Positions 1-6,204 are shown, counted from the stretch's first letter. The stretch: DNA of 28,100 nucleotides from an uncultured Collinsella sp. (GCA_958348565.1 CATVZP010000020.1:1-28100); one strand, 5' to 3'. The notes: generated from the sequence alone by a model not told the origin. Program-made: numbers and translations.

Positions 1-45
1 ATCTGTAACATCTAGCCCGTTTTCGGCCTTACAACTGTTACAGAT
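1..45. repeat. 10-bp perfect inverted repeat, operator-like, at window edge
   Basis: ATCTGTAACA at 1-10 is the exact reverse complement of TGTTACAGAT at 36-45, separated by 25 bases. The right arm also contains the short palindrome CTGTTACAG. The repeat may extend past the left edge of the window. It lies about 60 bases beyond the stop of the SGNH hydrolase gene, so it more likely belongs to the control region of a gene outside the window than to that gene. It could be a repressor operator or a hairpin; no T-run adjoins it, so an intrinsic terminator is less likely. Confidence 0.4.
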
Positions 46-67
46 CAAGACAAACAAACGAAACAAG

Positions 68-93
68 CCACCGCAAGGGTACCTTTGTAGTGG
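68..93 (-). terminator. weak terminator-like hairpin after the SGNH hydrolase gene
   Basis: On the minus strand, CCAC and GTGG enclose an inner AAGG/CCTT stem with one bulge. A T-rich stretch (GTTTCGTTTGTTTG) follows. It starts about 12 bases past the stop codon of the SGNH hydrolase gene. The stem is imperfect, so this is a low-confidence intrinsic terminator. Confidence 0.25.
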
Positions 94-105
94 TTTGGGG
101 TCGCG

Positions 106-765
106 CTACTCACCGAGCATCTCTTTGAGCTTGGCTGCCACGGCATGTCCCAAGCTCTCATGGCTTTCGGGCATCATATGCAGATAGTCGATATCGCCCG
201 GCTCGGCAAACTCGGCGGCATTCAAAAAGTCGCAGCCAAACTGCTCAGCCACGTGCGCATAGTACTCGCCAAAATGCTCAGATGCCTCAACGGAATGCTC
301 GTCAAAGTCGGTCATATACACATCGGCGATCTGCGGCTTAATCTTGATGGGAGCCATCAGCAGAATGCGCGGACAAGGCGCAGCGTCGGTCCACGGAAAC
401 GCGCGGACGGCGCGAATCAGTGCCATGGCGCCACGGGCGATATCGGAAGCTGTCACGTTAAAGACCGTCTTACAGTCGTTGGTGCCCAGCATGATCACAA
501 TGGCGTCCAGCGGCTTATGGGCCTCGAGCAGCATCGGAAGCGCGCGAATGCCGTTGAGGTTAGTGTCCAGATGGCACATATCGTCGCGCACCGTCGTGCG
601 GCCGTTGAGTCCCTCCTCAATCACATGCCAGCCCTCGCCCAGGTCACGCTGTGCCACGCCGCACCAGCGCACATCGCGCGCATAGCGCACCGCGGTGCCA
701 TCGCGCATACCAGCCGGATCATAGCCATAGGTGTTGCTATCACCAAAGCACAGAACGTTTTTCAT
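106..765 (-). CDS. SGNH/GDSL-family hydrolase (arylesterase-like)
   Basis: The 219-residue product is a cytoplasmic SGNH-fold esterase or acyltransferase with no signal peptide. The four family blocks are visible: the nucleophile block GDSNTYG (Ser10), the oxyanion glycine in EGLNGRTT (about 51-58), GTND (94-97), and the C-terminal Asp193-x-x-His196. It resembles the arylesterase/acetyl-xylan-esterase-like branch of the family; the substrate cannot be told from sequence. The start at 765 is chosen because AAGGAAGG lies about 8 bases upstream and the GDS block follows directly, as is usual. An upstream in-frame extension would run into the terminator hairpin of the preceding gene. It is probably transcribed alone, since a terminator (785-814) separates it from the DUF2263 gene. 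Confidence 0.85.
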   Translation of the reverse strand: MKNVLCFGDSNTYGYDPAGMRDGTAVRYARDVRWCGVAQRDLGEGWHVIEEGLNGRTTVRDDMCHLDTNLNGIRALPMLLEAHKPLDAIVIMLGTNDCKTVFNVTASDIARGAMALIRAVRAFPWTDAAPCPRILLMAPIKIKPQIADVYMTDFDEHSVEASEHFGEYYAHVAEQFGCDFLNAAEFAEPGDIDYLHMMPESHESLGHAVAAKLKEMLGE

Positions 766-784
766 CGTAAGCCCTTCCTTTAGT

Positions 785-814
785 AAAAAGCCGACGGGAG
801 CAGCCCCCGTCGGC
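785..814 (-). terminator. intrinsic terminator of the DUF2263 gene
   Basis: A perfect 9-bp stem (GCCGACGGG at 790-798 with CCCGTCGGC at 806-814) and a 7-base loop are followed on the minus strand by TTTTT (785-789). It begins 26 bases after the DUF2263 stop codon and separates that gene from the SGNH hydrolase. Confidence 0.85.
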
Positions 815-840
815 TCGGCATGTCGCATCACGCGCACCGT

Positions 841-1977
841 TTACAGGTACTTGCGCCAATCGTCATCGTCCTCATCGTCCTCGGCGGCAGCCTGGGCCTG
901 CTCGGCGGCACGGGCGGCCGCGGCGCGGGCGGCAACCTGAGCATAGGACTCCTCGTTACGCTCGGGAAAGCTTGCCAACACGTGCTCAAACTTGGCGAAG
1001 TCATCATCCCAGCGCGTAGAAGGCACGGCAAAGAACACCTGTTTGACCTTAAAGTCGCCCGACGCGAGCTCCTTACGGAAGAGCTCGGCCACGGCCTCGG
1101 CGTCAAAGCCGTTGTTGTCGCAACCCCAAGCGCCCAGCACGAGCTTCTCGCGACTCAGCTCATCGCAGATGGCAAGGACAAAGCGGATACGGTCGCGCAG
1201 GGCATCCAACAGGGCGTCGTCGCTCACACGGTACTCCTGGCGGGCACGCTTGACGTTGGGTGCGGCGGCAACGATTACGTCGGCATAGGCGTGCACATGG
1301 TTGCGATCGAAGCGCACGGCGGGCACCACCAGCGCACGATTGCGGTACAGCTCGCAGTTGATGTTGCGGCGACGGTTCTCGCCGTACCACTTGCGCTGCT
1401 TGTCGAGTACGTTGTACAGGTACGAATCTGCGCAGAGCGTCGCCTCCTGGCCCAGGTAGCCCTGGATATAGCCGCCGCCCGGATTGGTAAACGAGGCAAA
1501 GGCAAGCACGGCCATATCGCAGAACTGCGCATAGCCGCGGCCGTTATCGAGGATTGCCTGCGTAGCGGAGGCATCAAGCACAGTGACCTCGGGCAGGACC
1601 GGAGCAGCCTCCTCCGCGGGCGCGGACTCAGCCTCGTCGGCCGACTCGGTGGACTCGGGTGCCGCCTCGGGCTCGACCGCAGTCTCCACCTCGGCAGTCT
1701 CCACCTCAGCGGCCTCAGCAGCCTCGACGTCCTCGGCAACCGGCTCCTCGGCAGCCGCAGCCGCCTGGGCCTTGGCCTTCATCGCCGCGACAAAACCGGC
1801 AGGCATACCATCGAACTCGCGCACGCCGGCAAGCGAACGCTCGATGTCCTTGGCGCAGGCCTCGGACACAGCCGCCACATGGCGCTCGGCGGCCTTGGCA
1901 CGCGCCTCGCGCTTGGGATTGGGCTGACCCGCTCGGTTAGACCTACGGTTACGGTTCCTGTTGTCGACATCTGCCAT
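841..1977 (-). CDS. Microbial PARG-like protein (TIGR02452/DUF2263) with altered catalytic motif
   Basis: 378 residues. The C-terminal part (about 125-345) matches the TIGR02452/DUF2263 family, a macrodomain-type fold related to bacterial poly(ADP-ribose) glycohydrolases that remove ADP-ribose from proteins. The signature loop is present as NPGGG (165-169) followed seven residues later by Gln177-Glu178. The family pattern GGG-X6-8-QEE needs a second Glu, known as catalytic in characterised PARGs; here that position is Ala179 (codon GCG at 1441-1443). The protein may bind ADP-ribose without cleaving it, or use another residue. The N-terminus is basic (about 1-45), followed by an Ala/Glu/Val-rich low-complexity linker (about 68-122). 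A strong AGGAAAGGTGG site precedes the ATG. It is likely monocistronic. Confidence 0.75.
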   Translation of the reverse strand: MADVDNRNRNRRSNRAGQPNPKREARAKAAERHVAAVSEACAKDIERSLAGVREFDGMPAGFVAAMKAKAQAAAAAEEPVAEDVEAAEAAEVETAEVETAVEPEAAPESTESADEAESAPAEEAAPVLPEVTVLDASATQAILDNGRGYAQFCDMAVLAFASFTNPGGGYIQGYLGQEATLCADSYLYNVLDKQRKWYGENRRRNINCELYRNRALVVPAVRFDRNHVHAYADVIVAAAPNVKRARQEYRVSDDALLDALRDRIRFVLAICDELSREKLVLGAWGCDNNGFDAEAVAELFRKELASGDFKVKQVFFAVPSTRWDDDFAKFEHVLASFPERNEESYAQVAARAAAARAAEQAQAAAEDDEDDDDWRKYL

Positions 1978-2043
1978 ACGTGGCCACCTTTCCTGTCGCT
2001 GCCGCTATCGGCTTTTTCCCATCCATGATACCCCGCCACGCAC

Positions 2044-2070
2044 AAAAAAGACGGCCCCGAAGGACCGCCT
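2044..2070 (-). terminator. intrinsic terminator of the Bax-inhibitor-1 gene
   Basis: On the minus strand a 9-bp stem with two G-U pairs (AGGCGGTCC with GGGCCGTCT) closes a TTCG tetraloop and runs into TTTTTT (2044-2049). It lies about 45 bases after the BI-1 stop codon and upstream of the DUF2263 gene, so the two genes are separate transcription units. Confidence 0.85.
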
Positions 2071-2116
2071 TTCGTATCGTTTTACCGTGTCCGGCAGGAA
2101 ACGTCGCAACGCCGCG

Positions 2117-2812
2117 CTAGTCGCGACGACCGAGAATGTTCAGGATGCGCAGGAACACGTTGATAATGTCCACGAACAGATTGGACGCCATGAGCACCGC
2201 ATTGGGCAGCGTGGGCGGCACCGTCGTGGCAACATAGGTGTCGTAGCCAATAAACCCGGCGAACACCACGATCACGATCAGATCGGTGATGGACTGCGAG
2301 ACGCCCATGAACATCAGCACGATCTCGACCAGAATCGTGGCAAGCAGGATGCCAAAGCCGATGCCGTACACACGCTGGAAGAACTTGGGGAAGGTCACGC
2401 CCAGCGCACCGAAGACAAAGGTGATAGCAGCGGTGGCGATAAAGGCGGTGTTGATAGTGGGCAGGTCATAGTTGGCAAGGCCAAACGACGCGGTCAGGCC
2501 AAAGGTGCTCGCAAAGATCACGTAACCCACGAGCGACAGGCCCACGGACTGCTTGCCCGCAGCAGCCGACATCATGACGATACCGACAATAGTCAGGATA
2601 AACGAGCCAAAGACCAGTGGCAGGGCGGCGCCGCTCATCATCATGCGGGCAAACGCCATGGTGCTCGTAAAGTAAGCACCGGCGCCCATGGCGCAAAAGC
2701 CCAAGAAGATGAGGGCAGACATGGCAAGATTGTACGCGCGCGGCGACATCTCCTTGGCGCGACTTGCGCCGGTCTCGATGGGGCCGTTCTGATAGCCCTG
2801 GATATCGTTCAT
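2117..2812 (-). CDS. Bax inhibitor-1 (BI-1/YccA/YetJ) family membrane protein
   Basis: 231 residues with about seven predicted hydrophobic segments after a polar N-terminus of roughly 24 residues. It has the family's C-terminal features: GYDTYVA in the sixth-seventh helix region, and an ending FLRILNILGRRD that resembles the common FLRIL-LLGRR tail. Characterised bacterial relatives (YetJ) are pH-sensitive calcium-leak channels; that role here is inferred from the family. The start at 2812 has AAAGGAC upstream, and the next residues match the usual short N-tail; the in-frame extension to 2926 lacks family character. A TACAAT -10-like box lies at 2868-2873. A terminator follows the gene. Confidence 0.85.
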   Translation of the reverse strand: MNDIQGYQNGPIETGASRAKEMSPRAYNLAMSALIFLGFCAMGAGAYFTSTMAFARMMMSGAALPLVFGSFILTIVGIVMMSAAAGKQSVGLSLVGYVIFASTFGLTASFGLANYDLPTINTAFIATAAITFVFGALGVTFPKFFQRVYGIGFGILLATILVEIVLMFMGVSQSITDLIVIVVFAGFIGYDTYVATTVPPTLPNAVLMASNLFVDIINVFLRILNILGRRD

Positions 2813-2840
2813 ACTTCGTCCTTTCAAAAAGCGCCACGAC

Positions 2841-2905
2841 AGCGCCGTAGGTGACAAGATTCCTGCCATTGTACCCGAATGCCGCGCGTCCTTACCTACG
2901 GCGCT
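2841..2905. repeat. 12-bp inverted repeat spanning a gene end and the BI-1 leader
   Basis: AGCGCCGTAGGT at 2841-2852 is the exact reverse complement of ACCTACGGCGCT at 2894-2905. The right arm encodes the last residues of the small LexA-box gene on the minus strand, and its stop codon lies at the loop edge. The 41-base loop contains TACAAT (2868-2873), a candidate -10 for the BI-1 gene. The structure may fold in RNA that reads through from the small gene, but no T-run directly follows the left arm. Confidence 0.5.
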
Positions 2906-3230
2906 CGCCCTCAAGCGTGCGGTCAAAGGCCCAGACCCACCAACGCATCACGTGCGCCTGCGAGCCGTCCACCCGCTCGCGCGTCTGGTCCTCCAGATAC
3001 AACTCGGTCGCGTGCCCGCCAAAACGCACCTTATATGTTGCCGTACGGATGCCGTGGACCATCAGGCCAAACCCGGTGGTCGAGATAATTTCGTCGATCG
3101 TAAAACAACGGCCGTCGACCCAGCAGACGGTGACCGGCACGACCTGTCCGCCCGCGAGGATGCGAGCCACGACGTCCACATACTGCTTGTGCACGCGCCG
3201 AGTTTTGCCGTCTGTCTGTCGATATTCCAT
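2892..3230 (-). CDS. Small protein with SOS-type promoter; resembles DNA-polymerase-associated small proteins
   Basis: 112 residues, cytoplasmic, no membrane segments. I do not recognise a named family with certainty. The pattern of a small beta-rich domain (VTVCWVDGRCFTIDEI at about 32-47, a Gly-rich turn, YKVRFGG, ELYLED, then WWVWAF near the C-terminus) resembles small proteins often found beside Y-family or mutagenic DNA polymerases in Gram-positive bacteria; no polymerase is in this window. The start at 3230 is chosen because a good promoter (TTTACA, 18-bp spacer, GATAAT) ends 7 bases before this ATG, implying a leaderless message; the upstream in-frame ATG at 3251 lies inside the promoter. 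A LexA-like box between -35 and -10 suggests induction by DNA damage. Confidence 0.6.
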   Translation of the reverse strand: MEYRQTDGKTRRVHKQYVDVVARILAGGQVVPVTVCWVDGRCFTIDEIISTTGFGLMVHGIRTATYKVRFGGHATELYLEDQTRERVDGSQAHVMRWWVWAFDRTLEGERRR

Positions 3231-3237
3231 GCCCTCT

Positions 3238-3267
3238 ATTATCGAACGCATGTTTGTATGTTGTAAA
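3238..3267 (-). promoter_or_regulatory. Sigma70-type promoter of the small SOS-like gene
   Basis: On the minus strand, -35 TTTACA (3262-3267, 5 of 6 consensus) and -10 GATAAT (3238-3243, 5 of 6) are separated by 18 bases. The expected transcription start, 7 bases downstream of the -10, coincides with the A of the ATG at 3230, which would give a leaderless transcript. Confidence 0.65.
3243..3256. promoter_or_regulatory. LexA-like operator (SOS box)
   Basis: CGAACGCATGTTTG matches the Gram-positive LexA consensus CGAAC-RNRY-GTTYC at all but the last base, and the actinobacterial form CGAAC-N4-GTTCG with one mismatch. It occupies the spacer and the first base of the -10 of the promoter at 3238-3267, a position where bound repressor would block transcription. 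Confidence 0.65.
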
Positions 3268-3418
3268 GCGAACAGACTGTGGTTTTGGGGTGTTGGGGCG
3301 CGCACACGTGTCCTCATGGCGTGTTAGCAAAAAGAATACCCGCGGTCAACAGGGCTTATATTCAATTTTAGTGCCAAAAAATTCACTTCTCCCATCAGAA
3401 CTCGGTAAAGAAACCCAC

Positions 3419-3450
3419 AGGAGGTGATACGATTTATCATGTTTTTGTAA
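3419..3450 (+). promoter_or_regulatory. Perfect Shine-Dalgarno and three-codon ORF in the PiT leader
   Basis: AGGAGGTGAT (3419-3428) is fully complementary to ten bases of the usual 16S rRNA 3' end. An ATG follows 10 bases later (3439-3441) and opens an ATG-TTT-TTG-TAA mini-ORF that stops at 3450, in the same frame as the PiT gene starting at 3481. The PiT start itself has only a weak GAGAAAG site. This could be a minimal upstream ORF controlling the transporter, or the relic of an earlier, longer N-terminus. Confidence 0.5.
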
Positions 3451-3480
3451 CGTGTCTGCAAACTTCGAGAAAGCCCATAT

Positions 3481-4530
3481 ATGGACGTAACGTTCTCAAC
3501 CTTCCTCGGCCAAATTGTGTCGAACCCAGTCCTTGCCGTCACCGTGATTCTCGCGCTCGGCGCCATCTTCGTCAACGGATGGACCGACGCGCCCAACGCC
3601 ATCGCGACCTGCGTCACTACGCGTTGCATGCCCGCCCGCGCCGCCATTCTCATGAGCGCCGCATTCAACTTCTTGGGCGTGCTCATCATGACGCACTTTA
3701 ACGCGAGCGTCGCCAACACCATCTCACATATCGTCGACTTTGGCGGAAACAGCACCATGGCGCTTGCGTGCCTCTGCGCGGCTCTGTTCTCCATTGTCGT
3801 CTACGGTGCCACGGCATCGCGTTTTGGCATCCCCACCTCGCAAAGCCACAGCCTTATCGCCGGCCTGACCGGTGCCGCTATCGCCCTCGGCGGCGCGAAC
3901 AGCGTCAACGTCCACGAGTGGATGAAGGTCATCTACGGCCTGGCGCTCTCCATCGGCCTGGGCTTTGTCATGGGCTGGGTCCTGTGCAAGCTCGTCTCGA
4001 TTCTTTTCGCCGCCGCCAACAGGCGACGTGCCAATGTCTTCTTTAAATACGCTCAGATCGCGAGCGCTGCGGCCATGAGCTTTATGCATGGCGCGCAGGA
4101 TGGACAGAAGTTCATCGGCGTGCTCTTTTTAGGCGTGGCCTTCGCCAACGGCCAGACGAGCGTCGGCGACGCCGGCATCCCCATCTGGATCATGCTGCTG
4201 TGCTCGGCCACCATGGGCATCGGCACCAGCGTGGGCGGCGAGCGCATCATCAAGTCCGTCGGCCAGAGCATGGTCAAGCTCGAGAAGTATCAGGGCTTCT
4301 CCGCCGACCTCGCAGGCGCCGCGAATCTGCTGCTTGCCACCCTTACCGGTATCCCTGTGTCCTCCACCCACATCAAGACCTGCGCCATCATGGGCGTCGG
4401 CGCCGTCAAGCGCCTTTCGGCTATCAACTTTGGCGTGGTCAAGGACATGATGTTCACCTGGTTCTTCACCTTCCCCGCCTGCGGACTCATCAGCTTTGTC
4501 ATGGCCAAGCTGTTCATGATGTTCATCTAG
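3481..4530 (+). CDS. PiT-family inorganic phosphate transporter
   Basis: 349 residues with about ten hydrophobic segments. It carries the duplicated PiT signature: N-terminal VNGWTDAPNAIAT (about 36-48) and the second copy around MHGAQDGQKFIGV (about 201-213), plus the inner motif GIPTSQSHSLIAG and its repeat GIPVSSTHIKT. PiT proteins move inorganic phosphate (or metal-phosphate) with a cation gradient across the cytoplasmic membrane. The length is normal for the short bacterial subfamily. The start at 3481 has only a weak GAGAAAG site 7 bases upstream, and an in-frame TAA at 3448 blocks extension. It probably forms an operon with the DUF47 gene 67 bases downstream, a standard pairing. Confidence 0.9.
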   Translation: MDVTFSTFLGQIVSNPVLAVTVILALGAIFVNGWTDAPNAIATCVTTRCMPARAAILMSAAFNFLGVLIMTHFNASVANTISHIVDFGGNSTMALACLCAALFSIVVYGATASRFGIPTSQSHSLIAGLTGAAIALGGANSVNVHEWMKVIYGLALSIGLGFVMGWVLCKLVSILFAAANRRRANVFFKYAQIASAAAMSFMHGAQDGQKFIGVLFLGVAFANGQTSVGDAGIPIWIMLLCSATMGIGTSVGGERIIKSVGQSMVKLEKYQGFSADLAGAANLLLATLTGIPVSSTHIKTCAIMGVGAVKRLSAINFGVVKDMMFTWFFTFPACGLISFVMAKLFMMFI

Positions 4531-4597
4531 TCAAACCGAGCGTCCATCCGGACCGTAATACTTCGCCCACCCGTCTTCGCCTCGAAAGGACCCACTC

Positions 4598-5221
4598 ATG
4601 GCAAAGAAACCCGATTCGTTCTACTTTGACAACTACGTCGCCTGTGCCGATCTTGCCGTCCAGGCTGCCGAACTGCTCACCAAGATTTTTGAGAACTTCG
4701 ACCCAGCGAAGATTCACGATATGCTCGACAAGATGCACGCGATCGAGCATGCGGCCGATAAGAAGCACCATGAGCTTGAGGACGCCCTGCTCACGGCCTT
4801 TATCACCCCGCTTGAGCGCGAGGACCTGGACCTGATGAGCTGCTCGCTCGACACCGTGCTCGACCGTATCGAGGGCGTCGTGCAGCGCGTCTACTTCACC
4901 AACATCCAGAGCATCCATCCTGATGCCATCGTGATCGCCCACAAGGTGACCGACGCCTGCCGCGCCATGAAGGACCTGATGGTCGAGCTGCCCAACTACC
5001 GCAAGTCCAAGACCCTGCGCGAGCTCGTCATCCAGATCAACACGATCGAGTCCGAGGCCGACGAGCTCTACATCAACGCTATGCGCAACCTGCATGTCAA
5101 CGGTAAGGATCCGCTCGAGGTTATCGCCTGGCGTGACGTCTACGCCTTCCTGGAGTACTGCGCTGACTGCTGTGAGAATGTGGCTGATGTTGTGGATTCG
5201 ATTGTCATGAAGAACAGTTAA
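4598..5221 (+). CDS. DUF47 (PhoU-like) accessory protein of the PiT transporter
   Basis: 207 residues, almost entirely helical and soluble, matching the DUF47/TIGR00153 family of PhoU-like helical bundles. Acidic and histidine-bearing helices (for example IEHAADKKHHELED at about 48-61 and IESEADELY at about 149-157) are the paired E/D-x-x-x-D motifs that bind metal in PhoU-type folds. The protein is thought to regulate the adjacent PiT transporter. The ATG has AAAGGA about 9 bases upstream. The last 60 bases of the gene become T/G-rich, as does the DNA that follows. A large inverted repeat starts 25 bases after the stop and may serve as the operon's terminator. Confidence 0.85.
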   Translation: MAKKPDSFYFDNYVACADLAVQAAELLTKIFENFDPAKIHDMLDKMHAIEHAADKKHHELEDALLTAFITPLEREDLDLMSCSLDTVLDRIEGVVQRVYFTNIQSIHPDAIVIAHKVTDACRAMKDLMVELPNYRKSKTLRELVIQINTIESEADELYINAMRNLHVNGKDPLEVIAWRDVYAFLEYCADCCENVADVVDSIVMKNS

Positions 5222-5348
5222 TTGGGAGTACATGTCCCATCGGTCGCGGGCCCGACCACTGATAACCTTTTTTCACTCCGGCTGCAAGCAGAGTCGTTCA
5301 AAAGGTTATCAGTGGTCGGGCCCGCTCCCTTATGTACCACCATTGGGA
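5221..5348. repeat. Large perfect inverted repeat (26-bp arms) flanked by ATTGGGA direct repeats; MITE-like
   Basis: The arms at 5246-5271 and 5300-5325 are exact reverse complements over 26 bases with a 28-base loop. Outer short arms GTACAT (5228-5233) and ATGTAC (5332-5337) extend the symmetry imperfectly. The 7-base direct repeat ATTGGGA occurs immediately left (5221-5227) and just right (5342-5348) of the structure, with four extra bases on the right. Inverted ends, small size (about 110 bp), no coding content and flanking direct repeats fit a non-autonomous mobile element, but a strong bidirectional hairpin or terminator would look similar. It sits directly after the DUF47 stop codon. 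Confidence 0.55.
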
Positions 5349-5508
5349 ACTTTGGCTGATAGTTTTAGCGCAATGGGGGTTTGGCTGAAGGGACCTTTGG
5401 TACCCGTTCGGACACTTTGGCCCTTGATGAGCGTTTGGCTGATTGCTGCTTTGGGTACTCTTTGGGTTACTTTTGGTTTGTTTGATTTTTAATTGTTGGA
5501 GGGCTTGT
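5341..5508 (+). other. G+T-rich gap with eight TTTGG motifs upstream of the nitroreductase
   Basis: This gap has strong strand asymmetry. By hand count about 207 of 300 bases from 5341 to 5640 are G or T. TTTGG starts at 5351, 5380, 5396, 5416, 5434, 5450, 5461 and 5472; three copies (5351, 5380, 5434) extend to TTTGGCTGA. The copies are in all three frames, so they are not a coding repeat. The segment must hold the nitroreductase promoter unless that is inside the inverted repeat; I cannot point to a convincing -35/-10 pair. Confidence 0.45.
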
Positions 5509-6039
5509 ATGTCGTATTTGGATCTGGCTCGGTCTCGGTATTCTTGTCGTTTGTTTGAAGACCGTCCTGTTGAGCAGTCGGTGGTGGATGCCATTGTTGA
5601 GGCTGGGCGTATTGCTCCTTCTGCTTGTAATAATCATCCAGCCCGTGTAATGGTGTTGGATACGCCTGAGCTTCTGGAGAAGGCTGCTGCTTGTCAGCCT
5701 CGGTTTGCTCGTGATGGGTCTATCTTTGGGGCTCCGCTTATCTTCCTTATCTGCAGCGTTACCGACGATGCTTGGGTGCGCCCTTATGACCAGATGAACT
5801 CCAGTGCCATCGACACCTCGATTGTTTGCGATCAGATGATGATGGAGGCCGAGGAGCAGGGCCTGGGTACGTGCTGGGTGTGCCATTTTAAGCCCGAGGT
5901 GGTCTGTGAGCAGTTCAGCCTGCCCGAGGGCATCTATCCCTATCACATGCTCGTCTGCGGCCATCCTGCCGACCATATCGCCGACCCCGAGCAACGCGAG
6001 GCCCGTACCATTCCCCTCCCCGACTTCCTCCTCAAGTAG
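5509..6039 (+). CDS. Nitroreductase-family flavoprotein
   Basis: 176 residues, a short member of the FMN-dependent nitroreductase family. FMN-contact features are visible: the N-terminal Arg-Ser-Arg-Tyr-Ser-x-Arg segment (8-14), APSACNNHP (about 37-45), and GLGTCWVC in the C-terminal half. Family members use NAD(P)H to reduce nitro compounds, quinones or flavins; the substrate is unknown. The ATG at 5509 is preceded by GGAGGG at a good distance, and the in-frame extension upstream is not homologous. The first 80 or so codons favour T-ended codons (GCT, CGT, TCT, CCT, GTT), whereas the rest uses the GC-ended codons typical of the window. It is followed by an intrinsic terminator. Confidence 0.85.
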   Translation: MSYLDLARSRYSCRLFEDRPVEQSVVDAIVEAGRIAPSACNNHPARVMVLDTPELLEKAAACQPRFARDGSIFGAPLIFLICSVTDDAWVRPYDQMNSSAIDTSIVCDQMMMEAEEQGLGTCWVCHFKPEVVCEQFSLPEGIYPYHMLVCGHPADHIADPEQREARTIPLPDFLLK

Positions 6040-6084
6040 ATTTTTAGTACATGCCTTAAATCTACCTTTGACCGCTCACCGGTT

Positions 6085-6128
6085 CGCCGAGTTCTGTGCC
6101 CTCAAACGCAGGACTCGGCGTTTTGTTT
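6085..6128 (+). terminator. intrinsic terminator of the nitroreductase gene
   Basis: An 8-bp stem CGCCGAGT (6085-6092) / ACTCGGCG (6113-6120) is followed by TTTTGTTTT. It lies 45 bases after the stop codon and faces the divIVA terminator, so this is a convergent gene end. Confidence 0.8.
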
Positions 6129-6148
6129 TGCAGACTGCGTACAGCCAC

Positions 6149-6176
6149 AAAAAAAGGACCCGCAAACTGCGGGCCC
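6149..6176 (-). terminator. intrinsic terminator of the divIVA end of the division/phosphate cluster
   Basis: On the minus strand GGGCCCGCA / TGCGGGTCC form a 9-bp stem with one G-U pair and a 3-base loop, followed by seven T (6149-6155). It starts 28 bases after the divIVA stop codon and closes the long minus-strand gene series. Confidence 0.85.
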
Positions 6177-6204
6177 TTTCTAGGCGCTACATGATAGCTG
6201 GATG

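Noticed and set aside
820..2028. A 402-codon plus-strand open frame over the DUF2263 gene
   Set aside because: The minus-strand product matches a known fold with conserved loops and a good ribosome binding site; the plus frame is a shadow.
3231..3317. Longer start for the small LexA-box gene (ATG at 3251 or 3317)
   Set aside because: These starts lie within or upstream of the promoter and have no ribosome binding site.
5246..5325. CRISPR-like repeat or tRNA reading of the palindrome
   Set aside because: Only one pair of inverted arms, no spaced direct repeats and no cloverleaf; arms are too long and perfectly matched for a tRNA.
5232..5492. An 86-codon frame across the inverted repeat and TTTGG region
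   Set aside because: No ribosome binding site, translation depends on the repeat, and the TTTGG copies are in mixed phases; not a credible gene.
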